A stretch of DNA of 64,000 nt from CAZYFH01 sp965197395 (GTDB taxonomy: Bacteria; Acidobacteriota; Vicinamibacteria; Vicinamibacterales; UBA8438), in contig CBDANB010000005.1 in assembly GCA_965197395.1 (NCBI GenBank), positions 434,001 through 498,000 on the forward strand, given 5' to 3'. Position numbers and translations under genes: made by a program. The notes beneath the pieces are model-generated. The model worked only from the letters and a program-made list of their open reading frames with translations, was not told where the DNA came from and did no database searches. Below are positions 51,993 to 60,889 of this stretch, in pieces. The first letter of the stretch is position 1; every line of letters begins with the position of its first letter.

Positions 51993-52669
51993 GGGCCATC
52001 CCGCGCGGGTCCGGCGCGGTCGCCAAGCGGGTCATCGATCTTGTGGGGGCGGTGGGGGCGCTCGTCGTGCTCTCGCCGCTATTCGGGGTGCTTGCTGCGC
52101 TCGTCAAGCGCGACTCCGCCGGTCCGGTCTTCTTCCGTCAGGAGCGGATCGGCGAAGCGTTTCGGCCGTTCGAGATCCTCAAGCTCCGGACGATGGTGGT
52201 GGACGCCGACCGTCGAGGCGGCCTCCTGACCGTCGAAGGAGACCCTCGCATCACGCGCGTCGGCCGGTGGCTCCGCCGACTCAAGCTCGACGAGCTGCCG
52301 CAGCTCGTTAACGTTGCGCGTGGCGACATGTCACTCGTCGGTCCGCGCCCGGAAGTCCGCAGATACGTCGAGCGACGTCGCCGCGACTACGCCGTCATCC
52401 TCACCGTGCGGCCCGGCCTCACCGACCCCGCGTCACTCAAGTACCGCGACGAGGCGGCCATCCTCGGTCAGGCGGACGATGCGGAGGAGGCGTATGTGAC
52501 CGCCATCCTGCCCGACAAGATCCGGCTCGCCAAGGACTACGTCGCGCGTCAGTCGGGTGCGGTCGATCTGTGGCTGATCGTTCGCACACTTCTCGCGTCG
52601 GCCGGTGACATAATCGGCCGGGTGGACGCACCCACACCGAGATGGGATTCAAGGGAGGCGCGCAGATGA
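51989..52669 (+). CDS. Bacterial sugar transferase (undecaprenyl-phosphate glycosylphosphotransferase)
   Basis: A 226-residue sugar transferase of the initiating-glycosylphosphotransferase family. One membrane helix at about residues 15-35 (VIDLVGAVGALVVLSPL), then the conserved catalytic part: GPVFFRQERIGEAFRPFEIL (only first half diagnostic), KLRTM, GRWLRRLKLDELPQLVNV and MSLVGPRPEVRRYVE. It should transfer a sugar-1-phosphate to undecaprenyl phosphate and start assembly of a repeat unit. It shares ATGA with the methyltransferase and overlaps the propeller gene start by 4 bp. Confidence 0.93.
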   Translation: MRAIPRGSGAVAKRVIDLVGAVGALVVLSPLFGVLAALVKRDSAGPVFFRQERIGEAFRPFEILKLRTMVVDADRRGGLLTVEGDPRITRVGRWLRRLKLDELPQLVNVARGDMSLVGPRPEVRRYVERRRRDYAVILTVRPGLTDPASLKYRDEAAILGQADDAEEAYVTAILPDKIRLAKDYVARQSGAVDLWLIVRTLLASAGDIIGRVDAPTPRWDSREARR

Positions 52670-53790
52670 ACCGGAAGCGACTCGCCGGCGCGGTGCTGAT
52701 GTCGTTGGTGATCACGCTGCTGGTGGATCAGCCGCGGGCGCAAGGACCAGATGTCGACCTGCCGGTGTTCGAGGTCGAACCGTCGTGGCCGATGCTGCCG
52801 AACGACTGGGTCCTCGGGCAGGTCGCCTCCGTGACCGTTGACCGTCAAGACCAGGTCTGGGTGCTGCACCGGCCGCGCACCGTGCCGGACGAAGAGCAGG
52901 CCGTTGCCGCACCGCCGGTGTTGGTCTTCGACATCGACGGCACCTTCGTTCGGGCCTGGGGCGGTCCAGCCGACGGCTACGAATGGCCGGCCAACGAGCA
53001 TGGGATTCACGCCGACCACGAAGGCAACATCTGGATCGGCGGGAACGGCAGTGACCCGGCCTCGGACGACATGCTGCTGAAGTTCACACCCGATGGTGAG
53101 CTCCTGCTGCAGATCGGGCGCCGCGGTCAAAGCGGCGGCAATGCCGACACGGAGAACCTCATGCGGCCGGCCGAGTCGTTCGTCTATCCAGAGACGAACG
53201 AGGTCTTCGTGGCCGATGGCTACGGCAACCGACGCGTCATCGTGCTTGATGCACAGACCGGTGCCTTCAACCGGATGTGGGGCGGCTTTGGTGGCGAGCC
53301 GCGCGATCCCCAGCCCACGCCAGCCCGCGCGGCGGGCGGAGGGAGCGACGTGCCACGTGGTGAAGGACCCGGACCCCATCAATTCGGCACGGTACACGGC
53401 ATCGAGGTTGGGCTGGACGGTCGGGTCTACGTCGCCGACCGGAACAACGGTCGCATCCAGCGCTTCACGCTGGACGGCGCGTTTCTGGAGCAACGCTTCG
53501 TCAACCCGGACGGCGAGAGCGCGCTGACGGTGGCCGGTATGGCGTTCTCCGGCGACTGGGAGCAGATGTTCATCTACGTCGCGGATCAGGGGAACTCGCT
53601 CATTCACGTCCTCGACCGACAGACGCTGGAGGTCCTCGACTCGTTCGGGCGCAACGGTGAGGGGCCGGGCGAGTTTCGCGCGCTCCACCACATTGCCACC
53701 GACAGCAAGGGCAACATCTACACGGCGGAAGCCCAGCGCGGCCGGCGCGCGCAGAAGTTCAAGTTCCTCGGGATGGCGTCGTGGCTTTAG
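52666..53790 (+). CDS. Exported NHL-type beta-propeller protein
   Basis: A 374-residue protein with a signal peptide (AGAVLMSLVITLLVDQPRAQ) and a propeller of NHL-like repeats: ASVTVDRQDQVWVLHRP, HGIHADHEGNIWIGGNGS, NEVFVADGYGNRRVIVLD, GLDGRVYVADRNNGRIQRF, DQGNSLIHVLDRQTLE and HHIATDSKGNIYTAE. Relatives include peptidyl-hydroxyglycine lyase-like propellers, but I see no catalytic proof. ATG 52666 follows GGGAGG by 8 nt and overlaps the sugar transferase stop. It may be a periplasmic scaffold of the cassette. Confidence 0.87.
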   Translation: MNRKRLAGAVLMSLVITLLVDQPRAQGPDVDLPVFEVEPSWPMLPNDWVLGQVASVTVDRQDQVWVLHRPRTVPDEEQAVAAPPVLVFDIDGTFVRAWGGPADGYEWPANEHGIHADHEGNIWIGGNGSDPASDDMLLKFTPDGELLLQIGRRGQSGGNADTENLMRPAESFVYPETNEVFVADGYGNRRVIVLDAQTGAFNRMWGGFGGEPRDPQPTPARAAGGGSDVPRGEGPGPHQFGTVHGIEVGLDGRVYVADRNNGRIQRFTLDGAFLEQRFVNPDGESALTVAGMAFSGDWEQMFIYVADQGNSLIHVLDRQTLEVLDSFGRNGEGPGEFRALHHIATDSKGNIYTAEAQRGRRAQKFKFLGMASWL

Positions 53791-53796
53791 GTTAGT

Positions 53797-53888
53797 CGGG
53801 CTTCGCCCCGAACCCCGCGGCCGCGGCGGAGCACCGTGCTCTGGTAGCCCCACTCCACGACTGCGAGGCGCGCCGTGCGCGCCTGGGC
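53797..53888 (+). repeat. Dispersed repeat, family B (copy 3)
   Basis: CGGGCTTCGCCCCGAACCCC at the start, CCCCACTCC in the middle and GCGAGGCGCGCCGTGCGCGC at the end, with some drift relative to the copy at 12248-12342. It lies between the propeller gene and the radical SAM gene. Confidence 0.7.
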
Positions 53889-53951
53889 CGACTACCGACG
53901 GTCCCGAACGACGACGACGTTGATGTTGATCGCTCCTAGGGCACTCATGCG

Positions 53952-55514
53952 ATGAACGTGCTCCTGCTGTCGATGCCGGATACGTTCGAGCATATGGCGC
54001 CGGTCGCGGTGCGGATGCCGAACGGCGCGCTCACCTCGTTGGCCGGCAATGTCGATCCGGGCCACCGCGTGGCGGTGGCGGACCTCATCCTCGCCGGGGA
54101 CCAGGTTCGGGCGACAGTGGAGAGCCTCGTCCGGTCACACCAGCCGTCTGTCGTTGGTCTCAGCATCATGACGTTCCAGCGACGGACGGCGCACGCCGTC
54201 ATCCGCCTGGTGCGGGCGCTGCGGCCCCACACGCAGATCGTCGTCGGCGGCTACGACCCAAGCCTGGCGCCCGAGGCCTACACCGACCCCGCGCTGGGGG
54301 TCGATGTCATCGTTCGGGGCGAGGGTGAGGCGACCTTCCGCGAGCTCGTGCGGGCGATGGAGACTGGGCACGGCTGTGGATCGATCGCCGGCGTGACCCA
54401 TCGGTCGGGCGCGGACGTCGTCGCCAATCCGGACCGCCCGGTCAGTAGTCTCGATGGCGACGCGGTCCGACTCCCGGATCGCGGTGCGCGGAGGCTCTCC
54501 GGCTACACCTTGCTGGGTCGGCAGGTCGACGTGGTGGAAACGTCGCGGGGCTGCACGTTCGATTGCAGCTTCTGCTCGATTATCGAGATGCGTGGCCGCA
54601 ATTTCCACCGCTTCGCGATCTCCCGGGTGCTGGCCGATATCGAGGATGCTTGTTCGCGTGGCGCGCGTTGCATCTTCATCGTCGACGACAACGTCACGCT
54701 GGACGCGCCGCGGTTCGAGGCGCTCTGTCGGGCGATTGTCGCGCGCCGGCTCAACGACGTGGACTACGTCGTCCAGGGGATGACGTCGTCCATCGCGATG
54801 CATGGGGCGAGGCTCGCGCCGCTCATGCGGCAGGCGGGCTTTCGCTATGTGTTCCTCGGTATCGAGAACGTGCTCGACCGCGACCTGGCGTTTCTTCGGG
54901 CGGCCGCGAAGAATCGAGCGCGGGGTCAGGCCGCCGACGAGGGCTCGGCGACGATCCGAGCGATCGAGCACCTGCATCGCCACGGCATATATGTCGTCGG
55001 CGGGCTGATCGTCGGTAACCCCGACGACACGCGGGAGTCAATCGAAACGAACCTGGCGTTCGCGCGGCGGTACGTCGACTGGCCGTATATTCAGCACCCG
55101 ACCCCGTATCCCGGGACGCCGATGACTGAGGACTTCGAGGCTCGCGACCTCATCATCAATGACCGCGTCGAGGAATACGACGGAACCACCGCCGTGGTTC
55201 GGACGGAGACGCTCGACGCGGCGGAGGTCGAGTTTCTTCGATGGCGGGCGGAGCGCTGGATGAAGCTGCGCCATTTCCCGGCGGCGCTGGCCCACAGCCC
55301 CCGCTTCGTCCTGCCACACGCGGCCGCAATGATGGCCCACACCTTCCGCGGATCGTCGGTCCGCTCGGTGTTGGGGCTTGAAAGTCAGCGGGCGGTATTT
55401 GAGCGCTATCGCGCGATGAGGCGTGCCGAGCGCGCCGCGATCTGGGACGACATAGCCACGACGAAGCTCTACGCGGGTGTGGCGCGCAACGGCGAGCCGA
55501 TGCCCGTCGGCTAG
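53952..55514 (+). CDS. B12-binding-type radical SAM protein
   Basis: A 520-residue enzyme. The N-terminal part (about residues 1-175) has the Rossmann-like cobalamin-binding layout with SVVGLSIMTFQRRTAHAVIR and VVGGYDPSLAPEAY. The radical SAM core follows with Cys201-x3-Cys205-x2-Cys208 (RGCTFDCSFCSI), GARCIFIVDDNVTLDAPRFE, FRYVFLGIENV and HPTPYPGTPMTEDFE. The order B12 domain, Elp3-like core, C-terminal helices is that of methyltransferase-like or oxidising family members (hopanoid, chlorophyll or natural-product enzymes). I cannot fix the substrate. It is isolated from the glycan genes by a repeat. Confidence 0.92.
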   Translation: MNVLLLSMPDTFEHMAPVAVRMPNGALTSLAGNVDPGHRVAVADLILAGDQVRATVESLVRSHQPSVVGLSIMTFQRRTAHAVIRLVRALRPHTQIVVGGYDPSLAPEAYTDPALGVDVIVRGEGEATFRELVRAMETGHGCGSIAGVTHRSGADVVANPDRPVSSLDGDAVRLPDRGARRLSGYTLLGRQVDVVETSRGCTFDCSFCSIIEMRGRNFHRFAISRVLADIEDACSRGARCIFIVDDNVTLDAPRFEALCRAIVARRLNDVDYVVQGMTSSIAMHGARLAPLMRQAGFRYVFLGIENVLDRDLAFLRAAAKNRARGQAADEGSATIRAIEHLHRHGIYVVGGLIVGNPDDTRESIETNLAFARRYVDWPYIQHPTPYPGTPMTEDFEARDLIINDRVEEYDGTTAVVRTETLDAAEVEFLRWRAERWMKLRHFPAALAHSPRFVLPHAAAMMAHTFRGSSVRSVLGLESQRAVFERYRAMRRAERAAIWDDIATTKLYAGVARNGEPMPVG

Positions 55515-55615
55515 TGGCCGTCCCGTAGGGCTGTTGCGTCTCGTGCGGAGCCGAGGCTGGAAGCGGTGGAACACTCCGACAACGGCGACGGGTTTCAAGC
55601 CGTGGACCGAGAGGT

Positions 55616-55975
55616 CTAGCTTCGGGTCGGGGTCGTCGCCGTGTCCGGGTAGAGATGCACGTCGCGCTGCGGAAACGGGATCGTGATGCCCTCGGCGTTC
55701 AGCGCCTTGTAGATGGCCGTGTTGAGACCGTCCACGCACTGACCGCGCAGCTCGGGGAGCTCGATCCAGCAGAGCACGCGAAAGACGAGTGCGGAATCGG
55801 CCATCTCGGTGAACCGGATGCGCGGCTCGGGATCGTCGACGACGAATTCGACGCCCCGCGCCGCGCGCAGCACACTGGCGACCCGCTCGATGGAGCCGCC
55901 GACGCTGCCCGCTCGACCTCGAGATCTACCGTCGGTGCACCCTTCATGTCGCGTCGACGAATCGTGCGGGCGGGG
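55616..55975 (-). pseudogene. MscS-type mechanosensitive channel C-terminal remnant
   Basis: The minus-strand frame encodes VEFVVDDPEPRIRFTEMADS, then FRVLCWIELPELRGQ and NAEGITIPFPQRDVHLYPD, the characteristic C-terminal domain of MscS proteins (Ile-x-Ile-Pro-Phe-Pro-Gln-Arg at the end). A neighbouring frame preceding it carries SIERVASVLRAARG-like residues, indicating a frameshift, and no membrane helices are found upstream. It is a leftover 3' end. Confidence 0.55.
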
Positions 55976-56111
55976 GTATCATGAACCTCGATTCGTAACG
56001 CGCGGCGCGCGTGGAGGAGTCGATCCATGAGACTGTTCGCTCCGGTCGTCCGGCAGACCGGGCGTCGTCCGAGAGGCGCCGGGTCGTGATCGGAGCGGCG
56101 AGGTATCTGCG

Positions 56112-59100
56112 ATGACCCTGGTTCGGCCGTGTCTGCTGGCGGCGGCGGTCGTGGTGGGCGGATCGGCGTCGGCCGTCGCGCAGGGACCCGACGACGCCCG
56201 CGTCGATTTCCAGCGGCACGTACGTCCCATCCTCGCCGACAACTGTTTCCAATGTCACGGGCCGGACGCAGGCACGCGCCGCGCGCGGCTTCGGCTCGAC
56301 ACCGAAGAGGGCGCCTTCGCCCCGCGACCGAGCGGGGTCGCGATCGCCCCCGGCGCCCCCACGTCCAGCCTGCTGTATCAGCGCGTCACCAACGACGACG
56401 ACCGGTTGCGAATGCCGCCGCCGGCGTTGTCGAACAAGGCGCTCTCGGATGACCAGATCGACGTCCTCCGGCGGTGGATCGAGCAGGGCGCGTCGTGGGA
56501 CCAGCACTGGTCGTTCACGCCGATCGCGCGGCCGGAGCCGCCGCCCGTCGACGACGACGTCTGGGTGCGCCGTCCGCTCGACCGGTTCGTCCTCGCCCGG
56601 CTCGAAGCCGAGGGGCTGACGCCGGCGCCGGAAGCCGACAAGCGGACGCTGGCCCGCCGCGTCGCGCTCGATCTCACCGGCCTGCCGCCCGATCCCGGGA
56701 CCCTCGCCACGTTTGTGCATGACTCGTCCGAGGGGGCCTACGCGCGGCTCGTCGATCGGTTGCTCGACTCGAAGCACTGGGGCGAGCACCGCGCGCGTTA
56801 CTGGCTAGACGCCGTCCGGTACGGCGACACGCACGGCATTCACATCGACAACTATCGCGAGATGTATGCCTATCGCGACTGGGCCATTCGGGCCTTCAAC
56901 GAGAACCAACCGTTCGACGAGTTCACGGTGGAGCAGGTTGCGGGCGACCTCCTGCCACACCCGACGCTCGACCAGCTCGTGGCGACCGGCTTCCAGCGCA
57001 ACAACATCACGACCAACGAGGGCGGCGTCGTCCCGGAGGAGTACGAGGCGATCTACGCCAAGGACCGCGCGGAGACGATCGGGAGCGTCTTTCTCGGGCT
57101 GACGGTTGGTTGCGCAACCTGCCACGACCACAAGTTCGACCCGATCGCGCAACGCGAGTTCTACGCGATGACGGCGTTCTTCCGGAACACGACGCAGTAC
57201 GTGATGGACGGCAACGTGTCCGATCCGCCGCCTATTCTGGTCGTGCCGGACGACGATGACCGCGAGCTCTGGCACCAGCTGCGACGCGAGGCGGCCGACA
57301 TCGACGGTCAACTCGAGGAGCGGGCGGCGGCGGCCGATCCGATATTCGTCGAGTGGCTCACACGTGGCGCGCATCGCCAGCTGGTGACACCGCTCGACGC
57401 GTCGTCGGAGATCCTCACGCTCGCACTGCGGGACGCCGCCGGCCCGGCGGTCTGGCTCGAGGGCGACCGGCGTCCGATCACGGTGCACGCCGGTGCCACG
57501 ATCGTGGAAGGCCCGAGCGGACGGCCGGCGCTGATGTTCGACGACGAGTCGTGGGCCGAGCTTCCGTCGCTGTCGCTCGACAGCGACACGCCGTTTTCCA
57601 TCGCGTTGTGGATCTACCAGCCGGAAGACGAGGGCAACTTCGTCGTGGCCGGTCAATATGACCAGGCGGACGGTGCGCGCGGGTGGGCGATGACGATTGG
57701 CTCGCGCCAGTTGAGCTTTCGTGTGACCGGCGACCGAGCCGCCCCCGGTCGCGGCGCCACGCGCGCGCGAGTCGGGCCGATCAACACGAAGCGGATGCCG
57801 ACCGGTGTCTGGACGCACATCGTCGTGACCCACGACGGCACCGCCGAGCGTGGTGGTCTGCACGTCTACCGCAACGGCGAGTTGATCGAAGAGTCAGGCA
57901 GCGAGTTCTTTGCAAAGGCGGAAGGCAGCATCCTGACCGATCAACCGTTCTATCTTGGCCGGGGCGGGGCGGCCGCCGGAGACGGCGCGCCCGAGATCCG
58001 CCACTTTGGAGGCGGCGGCGTCGCCGATGTACGCGTGTTCAATCGCGCGCTCACCGTGCAGGAGGCGAAGGTGGTGTCCGAATGGCGCGCGCTCCAGGAC
58101 GCCGCAGTCAAGTCGCCCGAAGAGCTGTCCAGCGACGAGCGCGACGCGCTGCGCCTCCGCTATCTCAGCATCGAGGACGAGGAGTATCGGCGCCTCGTCG
58201 CCCGGAAGCGTGACATCGAGCGCCAGTGGCGGGAGGTACGGCGTCGAGGGAGCATCACGCATGTGATGCAAGAGAATCCCGACACCGAGCCCGAGGCGCA
58301 CGTGCTGGCGCGCGGCATGTACGACCAGCCGTTGGAGCGGGTCGTCGCGGGGACACCGGCCGCCCTGCCGCCGATGGACGCCTCGCTCCCCAGGAATCGG
58401 CTGGGGTTGGCCCGCTGGCTCGTCGACGAGGCGAATCCGCTGACGACCCGGGTCACGGTCAACCGCTTCTGGCAGCAGCTCTTCGGGACCGGACTCGTGA
58501 CCACGAGCGAGGACTTCGGCGCTCAGGGAGAGACACCGTCACATCCGGAGCTGCTGGATCATCTGGCGGTCACGTTCCGGGAATCGGACTGGGATGTGAA
58601 ACGGTTGTTCCGGACGTTGGTCACGTCGGCCACGTATCGGCAGGCGGCGACCGCCACCGCGGCCAAGCTCGAGCAGGATCCAGAGAATCGGCTGCTCTCA
58701 CGTGGTCCGCACTTCCGCATGGATGCGGAAATGGTGCGTGACTACGCGCTCGCGGCCAGCGGTCTGCTGGTGCGCGCCATCGGCGGCCCGAGCGTCAAGC
58801 CGTATCAACCGGACGGTGTCTGGTCGACGGTCGCGATGCCGCAGAGCAACACGCGACGCTATGAGCAGGACACGGGCGACAAGCTCTATCGCCGCAGTCT
58901 CTACACGTTCTGGAAACGATCCGCGCCGCCGCCGTCGATGGACATCTTCAACGCCCCGACGCGCGAGCACTCGACCGTGCGCCGTGTGCGTACGAACACG
59001 CCGCTCCAGGCGCTGGTCACGATGAACGACCCACAGTTCATCGAAGCCTCCCGCTATCTGGCGCAGCGGGCCATGCGCGAGGCCGGCGACGATTTCGACC

Positions 59101-59342
59101 GTCGGCTCGATTACGTGACCACGCGTGTGCTGGCGCGCGATTTCAGCAACGTGGAGCGCGCGGTCGCGCGGCGGACCTACGATCGGTTCGTCGACCTCTA
59201 CCGCGCGGACACGGGCGAGGCGCGCCGCCTCCTCGACGTCGGCGAGTTACCGTTCGACGCGGCGTTGACGCTCACCGAATCGGCCGCCTGGACGATGCTG
59301 GCCAGCCAGCTGATGAACCTGGACGAAGTGCTGAACAAGTAG
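56112..59342 (+). CDS. PSD1-type cytochrome protein (DUF1549/DUF1553) with internal LamG domain
   Basis: A 1076-residue exported protein. Signal peptide LLAAAVVVGGSASAVAQ, a PSCyt1 cytochrome (NCFQCHGPDAGTRRARLRLD), DUF1549/PSCyt2 (PLDRFVLARLEAEGLTPAPE, FNENQPFDEFTVEQVAGDLL), a LamG module in the middle (about residues 470-660, IALWIYQPEDEGNFVVAGQY, GVWTHIVVTHDG), and DUF1553 at the C-terminus (LVDEANPLTTRVTVNRFWQQ, FMDE-like SLYTFWKRSAPPPSMDIFNA). Two helper motifs CATCHDHKFDPI and NTPLQALVTMNDPQFIEA are family hallmarks. The family is a frequent partner of DUF1501, which follows 48 bp downstream. Substrate unknown; carbohydrate binding by LamG is plausible. Confidence 0.94.
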   Translation: MTLVRPCLLAAAVVVGGSASAVAQGPDDARVDFQRHVRPILADNCFQCHGPDAGTRRARLRLDTEEGAFAPRPSGVAIAPGAPTSSLLYQRVTNDDDRLRMPPPALSNKALSDDQIDVLRRWIEQGASWDQHWSFTPIARPEPPPVDDDVWVRRPLDRFVLARLEAEGLTPAPEADKRTLARRVALDLTGLPPDPGTLATFVHDSSEGAYARLVDRLLDSKHWGEHRARYWLDAVRYGDTHGIHIDNYREMYAYRDWAIRAFNENQPFDEFTVEQVAGDLLPHPTLDQLVATGFQRNNITTNEGGVVPEEYEAIYAKDRAETIGSVFLGLTVGCATCHDHKFDPIAQREFYAMTAFFRNTTQYVMDGNVSDPPPILVVPDDDDRELWHQLRREAADIDGQLEERAAAADPIFVEWLTRGAHRQLVTPLDASSEILTLALRDAAGPAVWLEGDRRPITVHAGATIVEGPSGRPALMFDDESWAELPSLSLDSDTPFSIALWIYQPEDEGNFVVAGQYDQADGARGWAMTIGSRQLSFRVTGDRAAPGRGATRARVGPINTKRMPTGVWTHIVVTHDGTAERGGLHVYRNGELIEESGSEFFAKAEGSILTDQPFYLGRGGAAAGDGAPEIRHFGGGGVADVRVFNRALTVQEAKVVSEWRALQDAAVKSPEELSSDERDALRLRYLSIEDEEYRRLVARKRDIERQWREVRRRGSITHVMQENPDTEPEAHVLARGMYDQPLERVVAGTPAALPPMDASLPRNRLGLARWLVDEANPLTTRVTVNRFWQQLFGTGLVTTSEDFGAQGETPSHPELLDHLAVTFRESDWDVKRLFRTLVTSATYRQAATATAAKLEQDPENRLLSRGPHFRMDAEMVRDYALAASGLLVRAIGGPSVKPYQPDGVWSTVAMPQSNTRRYEQDTGDKLYRRSLYTFWKRSAPPPSMDIFNAPTREHSTVRRVRTNTPLQALVTMNDPQFIEASRYLAQRAMREAGDDFDRRLDYVTTRVLARDFSNVERAVARRTYDRFVDLYRADTGEARRLLDVGELPFDAALTLTESAAWTMLASQLMNLDEVLNK

Positions 59343-59389
59343 TCCGTGGCGGCGGCGCTCGTGCCGCCGCCGACGTCGAGAGGACGCAG

Positions 59390-60862
59390 ATGCACCCTGT
59401 CAGAGAGGCCATTCGTGCGGAGACGCGGCGACAGTTCTTCGGTACGGCCGCCAAGGGCATCGGCGGGCTCGCGCTGGCCAACCTGCTGGCGGACGACGCC
59501 TTCGCCCTTCCTCAAAGCACGGACACTGACGCGGTCGGTGGCCTGCCGTCCTTGCCTCACTTTGCGCCCACCGCGAAGCGGTGCATCTACCTGCACATGA
59601 TGGGTGCGCCGCCTCAAATGGATCTGCTCGACTACAAACCGAAGATGAAGGCGCTGTACGACACGGACCTGCCGGAGTCGATCCGACAGGGGCAACGGCT
59701 GACGACGATGACGTCGGGCCAGTCGCGCTTTCCGATCGCGCCATCCGTGTTCGAGTTCTCGCAGCATGGGCAAAGCGGCGCGTGGTTTTCCGAGATCCTG
59801 CCCCACACCGCGAGCATGGCCGACGACCTCGCCGTCATCCGCTCGATGCACACCGACGCGATCAACCATGAGCCGGGCATCACGTTCATCCAGACGGGGC
59901 AGCAGATCCCCGGCCGACCATGCATCGGGGCCTGGTTCGCGTATGGCCTTGGCAGCATGAACGAAGATCTGCCGACCTTTGTGGTCATGAACGCGGAGCG
60001 GAGCCATCCGCGGGCCGGTGTGCAGGCGATCTCCGCGAAGCTGTGGAGCGCCGGGTTTCTGTCGCCGGAATACGCCGGCGTGGGACTGCGCACCGGAGCC
60101 GACCCCGTCCTCTATCTCAAGGACCCGGACGGCGTGTCGACCGACGTCCGGCGCGAGATGTTGGACGGGCTGGGCGAGCTCAACCGCCTTCGCCACGCGG
60201 AGATCGGCGACCCGGAAACCCTCGCCCGCATCGAGCAGTACGAGATGGCGTTTCGGATGCAGTCATCGGTGCCGGAGATGGCCGACCTGTCGAGTGAGCC
60301 CGACAGCACGTTCGAGCGGTGGGGTGAGGAGGCAAAACAGGCCGGCAAGTTCCAGAACGCGGCGCTGATGGCGCGACGTCTCGTCGAGCGCGGCGTGCGG
60401 TTCGTCCAGATTTATCACCGCGGCTGGGACGTGCACTCGTTCGCGCCGCAGGTGCTGCCGGCACAGGCGCGCGACGTCGATCGTGCCGCGTGGGCGCTGA
60501 TCCAGGATCTGAAGGAGCGCGGGCTCTTTGACGAGACGCTGGTCATCTGGGGTGGCGAGTTCGGCCGCACGATCTATTCTCAGGGCCGGCTGACGCCGAC
60601 CGATTACGGCCGCGACCACCACCCGCGCTGCTACAGCCTGTGGATGGCTGGCGGCGGCGTAAAGGGCGGTGTGGTCTACGGCGAGACGGATGACTTCTCG
60701 TACAACATCGTCAAGGACCCGGTGCACATCCGGGATTTCCAGGCGACGATTCTGCACCTGTTCGGGATTGACCACGAACGATTTACCCATAAGCATCGAG
60801 GGCTCGACGCGCGACTGACCGGAGTCGAACCGGCGCGCGTCGTGAAGGACATCCTCGCTTAG
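59390..60862 (+). CDS. DUF1501 domain-containing Tat-exported protein
   Basis: A 490-residue sulfatase-like-fold protein. The N-terminal Tat signal is ETRRQFFGTAAKGIGGLALA. The mature protein has CIYLHMMGAPPQMDLLDYKP, SGAWFSEILPHTASMADDLA, SMHTDAINHEPGITFIQTGQ and the late block ETLVIWGGEFGRTIYSQGRL plus GRDHHPRCYSLWMAGGGVKG, typical of DUF1501. The role is unknown, but genomic pairing with PSD1 cytochromes is near universal. GAGAGGA precedes the ATG. An amidohydrolase starts 27 bp later. Confidence 0.94.
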   Translation: MHPVREAIRAETRRQFFGTAAKGIGGLALANLLADDAFALPQSTDTDAVGGLPSLPHFAPTAKRCIYLHMMGAPPQMDLLDYKPKMKALYDTDLPESIRQGQRLTTMTSGQSRFPIAPSVFEFSQHGQSGAWFSEILPHTASMADDLAVIRSMHTDAINHEPGITFIQTGQQIPGRPCIGAWFAYGLGSMNEDLPTFVVMNAERSHPRAGVQAISAKLWSAGFLSPEYAGVGLRTGADPVLYLKDPDGVSTDVRREMLDGLGELNRLRHAEIGDPETLARIEQYEMAFRMQSSVPEMADLSSEPDSTFERWGEEAKQAGKFQNAALMARRLVERGVRFVQIYHRGWDVHSFAPQVLPAQARDVDRAAWALIQDLKERGLFDETLVIWGGEFGRTIYSQGRLTPTDYGRDHHPRCYSLWMAGGGVKGGVVYGETDDFSYNIVKDPVHIRDFQATILHLFGIDHERFTHKHRGLDARLTGVEPARVVKDILA

Positions 60863-60889
60863 CTCCTAGCTGACACACTGGAGGCTGCG

